Shown here piece by piece: positions 18,731-25,649 of a DNA stretch of 25,730 nucleotides. The DNA lies in assembly GCA_003427395.1 (NCBI GenBank), contig BFEA01000152.1, positions 442,538-468,267 of the forward strand, written 5' to 3'. Source of the stretch: Chara braunii (taxonomy: Eukaryota; Streptophyta; Charophyceae; Charales; Characeae). The notes beneath the pieces are model-generated. The model did not search any database. It was given only the letters and a program-made list of their open reading frames with translations, and was not told the DNA's origin. Position 1 is the stretch's first letter, and every line of letters begins with the position of its first letter. The translations under genes were made by a program, and so were the position numbers.

Positions 18731-20445
18731 GGGGGGCTAGCAAGCGGTCAATACTGAGATTATATAAGAAGCTCTGTCTGCTTCGGGGCAGACATGAGCC
18801 AGGGATACAGAAAGTAATTGATTGTTTGCTGAAACTCTTGGTTCTGACCTTATGCGTGAGAGGGCTTGTGAATTGGGGAAGGGCATATGTGAAATATTGG
18901 TTTGACCTGGGACCAACCGAAAAAGATCGGATTTTTAACGCTGATTCTTGTGTTTATGTCTTATTATCTCTTTTTTTCAAATTGACTTATGTTGGGAAGA
19001 CAGAAAAGAATCTTCATACCAGATGGAAAGAGCACATACAGTCGGCCAGAACAGCACCCAAGCAGAAACTGCGTAGGTGGCTCGAGAAGGTGGGAGATGT
19101 GAACTATGTAGCTCTTCCCATTTGGTTTGGAGACAAGCATGCTCTAGCTAGCATGGAAGAATATATCATTGGAGCTCATAATCCTGGGCTAAATACAAGA
19201 AGATCAAACAAACTAACCAGGAGGAAGCCAATAAGGAAAGCTAAGGATAAAAGTGGAAATTGGGTAATAGAGAAGGTAATTTTGTTTGAGTGTGAGCAAC
19301 TAAGCATAAAAGGAGAACCTAATTTAATAAAGATTCTGAAGAAAGTTGAGAATCAGAAGCAACTGAAAATTATGAATAATAAAGGGAAAAGGTGGTTAAA
19401 GTCATGGGGATTAGTGAAACTTATCTACGGAGATAGCATTGTGGAATTCCCGGGGAAGAAGTTTTTGTTAAAAAATGTCAGAGCTTTTATTCAGCAAAGG
19501 GGTGAATGGAAGGTTGTAAACTTGAAGAAGACCAAGAATCGATCCGAGGTCGCAAAACCTGAAGTGATAAATCTGCTGAGAGCCCCTTGGAAGAGGAGAA
19601 ATTTGTACAAAAAGAATCTGGATGAGTTGATGGAACTCAACAGGGGGATTAAATTAGTTAACACAGTGAGAGGCAGACAAATCATTAGGGGGATTCTGAG
19701 TAGAGTCACTAAGAAACGTTTTGGGATAAATCCAAGACATAGAATTACAGTAAAATTACCCTTTTGTGAAACAATTGGGAAAGGGAAGGTACACGAGAAA
19801 TTCAAGAAGTGGTTGGAAAAGAAGATTGAGCCGGCTAGCTTGTCTAACTTGTTGGTTGGTAGGATGAGAACAGTCTGGCAGAAGAGAAAGTCTGTCGGGG
19901 AAATCCTGCATAACCATCAGTGCTTCGCAAGAGGAAGTGGGTTCCCCTGCACTTGCAAAGCCTTTGACTTGCCTCGTCATGAGGGGCACGTTCAAGTTAG
20001 ATTTGAAGAAGTCGAAGGGATACGAGAATTTGTATGTAATGCAAAGAACGTTCCTTTTCCTGGGAGCTTGCTCACGGGAAAGGAAGTGAATGTGGTATGT
20101 AATCTGACACTTGAACCATTGAAGATAATGGGTTGCCTAAGGGCTGATGAAAGATTTCAGATTTGTTGGAAGGAATTTGGGCTGAAAAAGCTGCAACCTA
20201 GGCATGGATGTGACACAGAATGCGTCATTGGAATAAAAGAAGCATGCGCTGGGCTGGTTCTCTCCACATTGGATAGAAACCCGGGAGCAACACCAATCGA
20301 ATGTCCAGTCTTGTATGAAGAAGCTATGTCGAAAATGTACAACGACAATGGTGGATACAAGAAGGTGAGTGCAGATGAGAAAACTATTCTCAAAAACATG
20401 AAAGTCACCTATCAAAAAGGAAAGCTGATGAGGATTGCGAAATGA
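18715..20445 (+). CDS. ORF2 part 1: GIY-YIG endonuclease, CxC linker and start of RT fingers
   Basis: Predicted target-DNA nicking domain. The frame is open from 18715, but no ATG occurs before the endonuclease (the first in-frame ATG is near 19153, inside the domain), so expression probably needs fusion to ORF1. Numbering from TTG 18826: CVYVL (42-46) is the GIY motif, YVG (55-57) the YIG motif, then TRWKEH with Arg66, EEYIIGAHNP with Glu111/112 and LN with Asn123. These supply the usual Tyr, Tyr, Arg, Glu and Asn of GIY-YIG nucleases. A long basic linker leads to FPCTCKAF with the CxC motif (Cys375, Cys377), then LDRNPGATPIECPVLY, typical of the region before PLE RT motifs. No CCHH finger precedes the endonuclease. 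The frame stops at TGA 20443-20445, ten or so codons before RT motif 1 continues in another frame. Confidence 0.85.
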   Translation, partial: YCRKLGGASKRSILRLYKKLCLLRGRHEPGIQKVIDCLLKLLVLTLCVRGLVNWGRAYVKYWFDLGPTEKDRIFNADSCVYVLLSLFFKLTYVGKTEKNLHTRWKEHIQSARTAPKQKLRRWLEKVGDVNYVALPIWFGDKHALASMEEYIIGAHNPGLNTRRSNKLTRRKPIRKAKDKSGNWVIEKVILFECEQLSIKGEPNLIKILKKVENQKQLKIMNNKGKRWLKSWGLVKLIYGDSIVEFPGKKFLLKNVRAFIQQRGEWKVVNLKKTKNRSEVAKPEVINLLRAPWKRRNLYKKNLDELMELNRGIKLVNTVRGRQIIRGILSRVTKKRFGINPRHRITVKLPFCETIGKGKVHEKFKKWLEKKIEPASLSNLLVGRMRTVWQKRKSVGEILHNHQCFARGSGFPCTCKAFDLPRHEGHVQVRFEEVEGIREFVCNAKNVPFPGSLLTGKEVNVVCNLTLEPLKIMGCLRADERFQICWKEFGLKKLQPRHGCDTECVIGIKEACAGLVLSTLDRNPGATPIECPVLYEEAMSKMYNDNGGYKKVSADEKTILKNMKVTYQKGKLMRIAK

Positions 20446-21323
20446 GATCAGAAAGGGAGAATACAAGAGGCATACATTTGTCGAAAGACAAAGACCTTCA
20501 GAAAAAACGGTCGATTGTACCTTCTTTCTTGAACCCTGCTAAGAGTGCAATGGGGTATCTAGCACAAAACTTGAATTTTCTCATAAGAGGATTAAAAGTG
20601 AGGCACTTCAACATAAATGGTGCCAAGAACCTGAAGCAAATGATTGGAAAGATCAATGAAGAAGCAAATAAAAACTTTGGACTGGAAGGTGAAATATGTG
20701 CAAGAACATACGATGTGAAGGAAATGTTTACTAAATTACCACACAAAGAGATTATTAGGGGCGTTGAATGGATCGTACAACATTTCAGGGACAAAGAGAA
20801 ATGTTGGATACGGATCAAGACAAGAGGGAAAAATGCGACATTTGGTAAACTACAAGGGGAAGCTGGATGGAAGTCTATACCACTATTAAAACCGGTAGCC
20901 ATGACGAGATTCCAATTGGAGAATACCTACTTCTACTCATTGAAGCAGTTGATGCAGCAGAGCGTTGGGATCCCAATGGGAGGGAGGGTGAGTCCTCCTC
21001 TGGCTAATGTACTGTGCATTTTTGCAGAACAACAATTTATCACATCACTTGGTGTTGATGCTAAATACATTGAGGGAGGGAGGTTTATTGATGATCTTCT
21101 CTTAATTGGCTGGTACAACGAAAAAACGACGGGAAAAAGGGAAGAGGTGGAACGCATCATGGATAAGATTGAGGAATGCTACCACTCTGATCTGCAGCTC
21201 GAGAGGACAGATAATGAAACAAGGGTGCTGGAATTTCTGGGGCTGTTGTCGTGGATGAACCAGCGTGGATTTACACCTTCCACAAGTTCAAGAATTTGGA
21301 TACATTATGGAGAGGGGAAATAG
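20442..21323 (+). CDS. ORF2 part 2: reverse transcriptase fingers and palm
   Basis: RNA-templated DNA synthesis at the nicked target. The frame begins at ATG 20442, which overlaps the previous stop as ATGA. Numbering from it: SKDKDLQKKRSIV (14-26) is the fingers motif; TYDVKEMFTKLP (89-100) is motif A with Asp91; QSVGIPMGGRVSPPLAN (173-189) is motif B; GRFIDDLLLI (213-222) is motif C with Asp217 and Asp218; VLEFLGLLSW is motif E. All catalytic Asp are kept. GIPMG with SPPLAN and the LPH after motif A fit Penelope-like RTs better than LTR or LINE RTs. The stop at 21323 is reached out of the likely frame: the thumb continues in the frame of 21251-21592. Confidence 0.88.
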   Translation: MRSERENTRGIHLSKDKDLQKKRSIVPSFLNPAKSAMGYLAQNLNFLIRGLKVRHFNINGAKNLKQMIGKINEEANKNFGLEGEICARTYDVKEMFTKLPHKEIIRGVEWIVQHFRDKEKCWIRIKTRGKNATFGKLQGEAGWKSIPLLKPVAMTRFQLENTYFYSLKQLMQQSVGIPMGGRVSPPLANVLCIFAEQQFITSLGVDAKYIEGGRFIDDLLLIGWYNEKTTGKREEVERIMDKIEECYHSDLQLERTDNETRVLEFLGLLSWMNQRGFTPSTSSRIWIHYGEGK

Positions 21324-21592
21324 GAAGGCTTAAAACATTTTGGAGTTTCTACTCTTACGCTCCAATTATTCAGAAATTTGCAGTTGTATTCAATACAATC
21401 TGCAGGGTGATCGACAACTCAAATACTAAGTTATCGACTTGGTGGAGTCTGACCACAATGATGAAGGAACTAAGGGTAATAGGATACCCGAAAGAGTTGT
21501 TCGAAGCAGGGATAAAAAAAACAGCAAAAAGGGAAGCCACCCCTTTTTGGGATGAGATGACTAAGAAATTGTTGAAATGGTATGAAGATTGA
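21251..21592 (+). pseudogene. ORF2 part 3: RT thumb and C-terminus, out of frame with the palm
   Basis: After motif E the protein-like reading moves to this frame: FHKFKNLDTLWRGEIGRLKT, then a region rich in aromatic and hydrophobic residues, and MMKELRVIGYPKELF to KWYED at the stop 21590-21592. The frame change lies between about 21245 and 21300. The last 44 codons are inside pseudo-LTR 2. No GIY-YIG domain follows, confirming that the endonuclease is N-terminal only. Confidence 0.7.
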
Positions 21593-22133
21593 AAGGGAGG
21601 GACGGAGGGCCAAACGGGGTGAGAGAGGTCTCACAGCTTTGTGGGCCATGAGAGAGGTCTCACAACTTGGTGTGCCATGAGAGCGAAAAGGAAAAAGGAC
21701 GGGTTTTTGGGTTTGAGGACGGGAACTGGGAAAGAACCACTGACCGAAGTATGGATAGGGCCGATATTATTATTTGTCTTTAGTTTTATTTTTATTTATT
21801 TTAAATTTGGAAAAAAGTATAGTAAATAGTTTGCTGTATTGTTTTTTTTGAATTGCGCCGCTAGCTTTGTCCATTGGATTAAAAACTTTTTTCGGCGCCG
21901 CCTGGGGCAAGTCGCGTGAGTGACTTACCGTTGGGGGGAATTTTTTTCTTCAGTAGGAGCGACGGGGCTTTTACCCGCATTGGTAGATATATCCGATGGA
22001 CCGGGAGTACTACTCCTCTTGACCTGAGCAGCAGGACAAAAGGGTTAAGCGCCGGTGATTGTTGTTCCCGGCGAGATGGGTGTTCTATTGCTGTGACATG
22101 TAAAGTCCTACGGACACCTTCATTGTTTACATG
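21457..22133 (+). repeat. Pseudo-LTR 2 (3' end of the full-length copy)
   Basis: It contains the ORF2 end, the 3' UTR with the doubled 29-bp unit (21620-21677) and the terminal stem-loop (22097-22133). Of 21 differences from pseudo-LTR 1, 17 are transitions and 12 of these are C-to-T or G-to-A in this copy. Confidence 0.9.
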
Positions 22134-22142
22134 CCTGTTCCG
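22132..22142. repeat. Right target-site duplication
   Basis: TGCCTGTTCCG repeats 15555-15565. TG at 22132-22133 is also present at the end of pseudo-LTR 1, so the boundary is ambiguous by two bases. Confidence 0.7.
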
Positions 22143-22440
22143 CTTGCTTTGCATGTGGTTCTCTGCAAGTTGTTGTGTTCGCTGTGTGGTGTGGTTGTGT
22201 TGTTGGTGTTGCCTTGCACTTCGTTGCTCTGCTGCCGTGCTGCCCATCCGCTGGTCGTGCCTTCCGTGCGTGCCATGTCTTTCCTTGCATTCGTTTTTGG
22301 CGTTGTGCAGTTGTGTTGCCTCTACTGTGTTGCCTGGTGCTCCACAGGGTCGCCGCCCGCTGCTATGTTCCACTTGGGGAGAGTCTGCCTTCAACAAGGG
22401 TCAAAGGGTTCATGACCCAAACCATCAAATACGGAGATTC
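22143..22440. other. Right flank of the retroelement, no gene
   Basis: TG/GC-rich DNA with short open frames rich in Cys, Leu and Val, as expected from TGT/TTG-rich sequence. GGGTCA and TGACCC (about 22399-22417) form a small inverted repeat shortly before the hammerhead-like sequence. Confidence 0.4.
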
Positions 22441-22444
22441 CTGC

Positions 22445-22500
22445 AGATTGTTGAGGGTTCAGCCTCCTAATGAGTCGGTGCAACTCCAACGAAACAATCT
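22445..22500 (+). ncRNA. Type III hammerhead-like ribozyme, probably inactive
   Basis: Same architecture as 7709-7768. Stem III is AGATTGT (22445-22451) with ACAATCT (22494-22500), the cleavage-site U is at 22452, stem I is GAGG/CCTC (22453-22456 with 22463-22466) with the same loop, and GAAA is at 22491-22494. The core reads CTAATGA (22467-22473) where CTGATGA is required, and stem II (22474-22478 with 22486-22490) has one A-C mismatch. Stem III differs from the first copy at two positions on each strand and still pairs fully. It lies about 300 bases outside the Penelope-like element, beyond its target duplication. Confidence 0.75.
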
Positions 22501-22880
22501 TTCATCATCAGTTTTATTTTTTTCAGTCTTTGCCCTGTTTATACTTGTATTTTTTTCGGGTGTTGTTTTTGCATTGTCGTCGTTTGTCATGTTGTTGTTT
22601 CCCTCGCTGCCTTACACTGTTTTGCTTGCCTATTTGTCTACCCCATGCCTTTTACCCAGTGTGCTTTGTTGTTTTGTGTTGTTTGTCTGCCCACCCGCCT
22701 CCCCCATGCCCTCCAATGTATATGCTGCATGCCTGGCGCCATGCTGTCTGTTTGCCCACCCGCCTCCCTCATGCCTTCCAACCCATGTCCTTTGCTTCAC
22801 TGTTGGTTGTGTCTTGTTGTTTTGTCGGGCTACCATCTGCCTAACGCCATGCCCGGGTAAATAGAGGATCTAGCCTGTGA
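22501..22880. other. Pyrimidine-rich DNA with a 65-bp direct repeat
   Basis: TGCCCACCCGCCTCCC and its surroundings occur at about 22681-22723 and again at 22746-22788. The Cys/Leu-rich open frames across this stretch result from the composition. No gene. Confidence 0.5.
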
Positions 22881-22991
22881 ATGTATGAGGGCATTAGGGA
22901 TAGTGGTGGAGTGTATCCTGTGTCGTGATGGTAGGTGGAGTGCATGTTTATCATGTGCTGAGGCTACCATAATATGTGCTTACACACATCA

Positions 22992-23052
<61 letters not shown>
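22992..23052. repeat. (CA)n microsatellite
   Basis: About 30 CA units, followed directly by a hammerhead stem II-like sequence. Confidence 0.95.
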
Positions 23053-23054
<2 letters not shown>

Positions 23055-23056
<2 letters not shown>

Positions 23057-23086
23057 TCGGTGAAAGTCCGACAAAAGAGTCAGGCA
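23055..23086 (+). ncRNA. Possible hammerhead remnant
   Basis: TCGGTGAAAGTCCGAC followed by AAAAG matches the stem II and GAAAC part of the ribozyme at 7741-7761 with three changes (one in the loop, GAAA to AAAA, and the next base). The 5' half (stem III, stem I, CTGATGA) is missing and (CA)n lies in its place. The match is short, so chance is not excluded. Confidence 0.35.
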
Positions 23087-23123
23087 CAGGTGTGCCTTTT
23101 TTGAGTGTATAGCAAATATGACA

Positions 23124-23187
<64 letters not shown>
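23124..23187. repeat. Compound (CA)n(GA)n microsatellite
   Basis: (CA)n to about 23150, then (GA)n to 23187. Confidence 0.95.
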
Positions 23188-23188
<1 letters not shown>

Positions 23189-23310
23189 ATTTTTTTCAAA
23201 TATAAAGTACGGTCTGGTCAAACAAAGTGCACATACATTATTAATGATTATTACAATTAGAATAATGAATAATAATGATTATATTTGAATAAAATAGATG
23301 TATCTTATAG

Positions 23311-23353
23311 GCTACCAGAGTGGCCTGGGACCACTTGCCCGGATGGGTAGGAG
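23311..23353 (+). mobile_element. Short A-tailed GGCTACCAG element, copy 2
   Basis: It begins GGCTACCAGAGTGGCCTGGG and ends in about 13 A. It is shorter and more diverged than the copy at 7437-7517. Flanks are AT-rich. Confidence 0.45.
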
Positions 23354-23413
23354 AAAAAAAAAAAATCCGTTTTTTCATTTTCAATTTGGTAAAGAATTTC
23401 AATGTGACCCTCG

Positions 23414-23487
23414 CGTTAGCGTTGCGGTAACGCAGCGATAACGTGTCGCCCTAGCGGCCACATTTGGGCGCTCGGGGCTCGCACTCA
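23414..23487 (+). other. Long hairpin with GTAA loop in a tRNA-like segment
   Basis: CGTTAGCGTTGCG (23414-23426) pairs with CGCAGCGATAACG (23431-23443) with one mismatch and one G-T pair, closed by GTAA, a GNRA-type tetraloop. GTAACGCAGCGATAACG also resembles an A-box region, and GGGGCTCGCACTC (about 23475-23487) a weak B box. It may be a tRNA-derived SINE head or an independent structure. Confidence 0.35.
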
Positions 23488-23571
23488 CGTTTGACGAAAC
23501 TGATTGACCATGAATTACCAAAACTTAGCGCGAGTCTGGCTATGGCTATGCGTGGAGAGGTTCGAGCGCAT

Positions 23572-23591
23572 ATGTGGGGCATGCCCCACAT
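23572..23591. repeat. 20-bp perfect palindrome
   Basis: ATGTGGGGCATGCCCCACAT equals its own reverse complement. TGCCCCACA is then repeated once downstream. Confidence 0.85.
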
Positions 23592-23650
23592 GCCCCACAC
23601 CAATTTGACTCCCCACATCATCAAATTCGTTCCTAGCCATACTTCACTCC

Positions 23651-23757
23651 CCTGCCGAGCAGAGAACGGAGAGAGAGAAGAAGTGAGGACAGCTGCTGGG
23701 CAGGAATCCCTGCCGAGCGGAGAACGGAGAGTGAGAAGAAGTGCGGACAGCTGCAGA
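23651..23757. repeat. Tandem duplication, period 58 bp
   Basis: Copies start at 23651 and 23709 with CCTGCCGAGC, AGAACGGAGAG and GAGAAGAAGTG(A/C)GGACAGCTGC in common. Small differences only. Confidence 0.85.
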
Positions 23758-24581
23758 GCTGGATCCGGACCCCGCCACCATACTGTACGCAACCGGTCGG
23801 GGGCTCACCCTCCGGTCTTTGATATGGAGATGCCGTGGGGATAACGCATTCCCGCTCAGTTGGGGGTGGCCCGTGGTTCGCCGTGGCATGCGCGCAGGTT
23901 TATCCTACTTTTGGGTTGCCTGGTGCAGCCTGGAGCAGCCTGTGGTTCATGGGTGTTTTGATGGATGACGGTCGATTGGTCCAAGTTGGTGAAGCGGAAT
24001 TGCGGCCGTTCTTTCTCGTGGGCTGTTTGGTGAGGCCGCTGAGGCGGAATTGCGGTCATCCTTCCTCCTCAGCTGCTTGGTCTTCTTTGTACAGCTGCTG
24101 TTTTTTCATGACGAGTAGTGTTTAATTGTGTCATTTTAGACGAGAGATTACTTGTTGTTGTTAGCGATGGGGGTTGTAGGCATGGAATTGTTTTTTAGGT
24201 GAGGGATATATTGTTGGGTGTTGTGTTCATTGCCTTTCTCGGAGATATTCGCGATTAGGTTTTGGGCCTTTTGGCTATGGAGTTTGGCTCTTTGTTTGAC
24301 TGCTGGTTGTCTTAGTGGTTTTTGGTGCTCTGTTTGTGTTCATCCCTGTCGCCCCTTGCCATTTTAGGCAAGAGTTTGTTTGATCCAGTCACACTTCCTA
24401 TCGCATTAATTTTCAGAACTTCTGTCATAGATAGTAATCTGTTAGTTAGGCTGTGTTTCAGGATGAAAGGAAATTTCAAATTAGGGTTCGCTCTATGTGT
24501 CCTTTGGGGTTTGATGAGGGGTAGCGGTCGGGTCTTAGGGCTTGACCGGTGATGTCTCGCCCTGCCACGGGACCATCTACT

Positions 24582-24583
<2 letters not shown>
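23758..24583. other. No recognisable gene
   Basis: GGCGGAATTGCGG and its surroundings occur twice (near 23995 and 24048). Open frames on both strands are short and domainless. Confidence 0.4.

Positions 24584-24612
<29 letters not shown>
24584..24612. repeat. Poly-T tract
   Basis: About 29 T after CTTC. It may be the A-tail of a minus-strand retroposed element. Confidence 0.9.
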
Positions 24613-24698
24613 CACTTATTCTACACTCTCAAGTCGTTTCACAGAGTCGAACTAGAGTCAAGCTCAACAGGGCCCGAGTCCTGGCTCTTCGAAATACA

Positions 24699-24761
24699 AG
24701 GGACGCCTGGTCCGGTTCCCAGTTTTATAACCGGAAAAAAAAAAAAAAAAAAAAAAAAAAC
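24699..24761 (+). repeat. GGGACGCTGG family core with A-tail
   Basis: GGGACGCCTGGTCCGGTTCC followed by CAG, then TTTTATAACCGG and about 26 A. It matches the reversed cores at 11269 and 12530, here in plus orientation with the expected tail. Confidence 0.5.
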
Positions 24762-24879
24762 CCACAAAAAATGTTATTTCAGTTTAATTTTCTACATAAA
24801 AATGATAAAAATGATAACATAATTTTTGTTCGCATTTTTTGGATTTGGATTTTATTTTTATTTTTTTGGCTTTGTTTTG

Positions 24880-24957
24880 TTTCGCTGGGACCTACCCTGG
24901 CCCTCGCACGGCTGGGCCGCGCACGCAACCGAGGTGACCTGGCGGCCCGGCTGGTAG
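24880..24957 (-). mobile_element. Short GGCTACCAG element, minus orientation, copy 3
   Basis: Its reverse complement starts GGCTACCAGCCGGGCCGCC and ends near CCCAGCG followed by an A-rich stretch, matching 7437-7517. Confidence 0.5.
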
Positions 24958-25035
24958 CCGAACTTGTATGTTATATTTGATGGGGCATTATGTTCACCGA
25001 ACTTGTATGTTATATTTGATGGGGCATTATGTAAT
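24958..25035. repeat. Tandem duplication, period 39 bp
   Basis: CCGAACTTGTATGTTATATT and the following GATGGGGCATTATGT occur at 24958 and 24997, nearly identical. The first copy abuts the end of the GGCTACCAG element. Confidence 0.85.
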
Positions 25036-25200
25036 TTATGTTCACATTATCTGCACCAGCCCGGAAAACGGATCTTTTCGGGAAACTTTAATATAACCTA
25101 CATAGTACATACATTATATTCACGGGAAGAAGGTAGGGCCCAATAATCAACGCCGGGGCCACCGGGCCCATGTGGGAGGCTCATGCATGCCAAATATGAA

Positions 25201-25486
25201 GTGCTATGCAGCACAGGCAGTCCTATGTGGGCCCTACCACATAGCAGTACTGCATAGCACTGCATAGCACTGCATAGCACTGCATAGCACTGCATAGTAC
25301 TGCATAGCACTGCATAGGCCAGGGCCACTGGTGATGAGCATTGCCATGAAGTACTGTGCAGTGCTATGCCTAGTACTTGAGAGTCAGTTTGCAACTATGA
25401 TATGTGCTACTCTCCAGTGCTATGCAGTGCTATGCAGTGCTATGCAGTGCTATGCAGTGCTATGAAGTGCTATGAAGTGCTGTGCT
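25201..25486. repeat. Two 10-bp minisatellite arrays in inverted orientation
   Basis: GCATAGCACT is repeated about seven times at 25246-25317, and its reverse complement AGTGCTATGC about seven times at 25415-25485. Single copies lie at 25201-25214 and about 25352-25371. CTATGTGG/CCACATAG (25223-25230 with 25237-25244) adds a small hairpin. A transcript could fold into a long near-perfect hairpin. The Cys/Ala/Met-rich open frames here are products of the repeat. Confidence 0.9.
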
Positions 25487-25649
25487 CCACTATTTCAAGT
25501 TCACACTCTTTGCTTCAGATGTGTGCTCAAGGCCCCAGGAGCAGTTTCAGGAGAGGAGATAAAATCTTCTATTTCCCATTCATCATTTCAAAACATATCT
25601 TAGATTAGATGTGAAGAGTACTCTACGGGGTTCCCCGTATGCCTACAAT

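Larger units (their letters stand above)
15566..22133 (+). mobile_element. Penelope-like retroelement with N-terminal GIY-YIG endonuclease (Chlamys-type), near complete but decayed
   Basis: A 6568-bp insertion bounded by a 9-11 bp direct duplication. In order it holds pseudo-LTR 1 (15566-16242), a leader (16243-17323), ORF1 (17324-18730), ORF2 with GIY-YIG, CxC linker and RT (18715-21592), and pseudo-LTR 2 (21457-22133), which contains the end of ORF2. Canonical Penelope elements have GIY-YIG after the RT. The reverse order with a CxC linker, no CCHH finger visible before the endonuclease and no hammerhead in the pseudo-LTR matches the published Chlamys/Naiad type. The pseudo-LTR arrangement is what a 5'-truncated copy placed head-to-tail before a full copy would give. 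Five frame changes suggest a dead copy. No RNase H, integrase or PBS is seen, which argues against an LTR retrotransposon. Confidence 0.88.

Noticed and set aside
20355-20460. Intron explaining the ORF2 frame change (AAG|GTGAGT donor at about 20363)
   Set aside because: The bases after the donor read as continuous protein-like sequence to the stop, and the obvious AG at 20450-20451 does not restore the RT frame.
15566-22133. LTR retrotransposon interpretation
   Set aside because: The repeats include the end of the RT ORF. There is no primer-binding site, RNase H, protease or integrase, and the RT motifs and GIY-YIG domain are Penelope-like.
22131-22864. Cys/Leu-rich open frames resembling membrane proteins
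   Set aside because: Several overlapping frames show the same bias, which follows from TGT/TTG/CCC-rich DNA and a 65-bp repeat.
22964-23221. Minus-strand open frame of Cys-Val and Leu-Ser repeats
   Set aside because: It is a translation of (CA)n and (GA)n microsatellites.
25246-25485. CRISPR-like array of short direct repeats
   Set aside because: Units are 10 bp, contiguous and without spacers. It is a minisatellite, and the rest of the window is eukaryotic.
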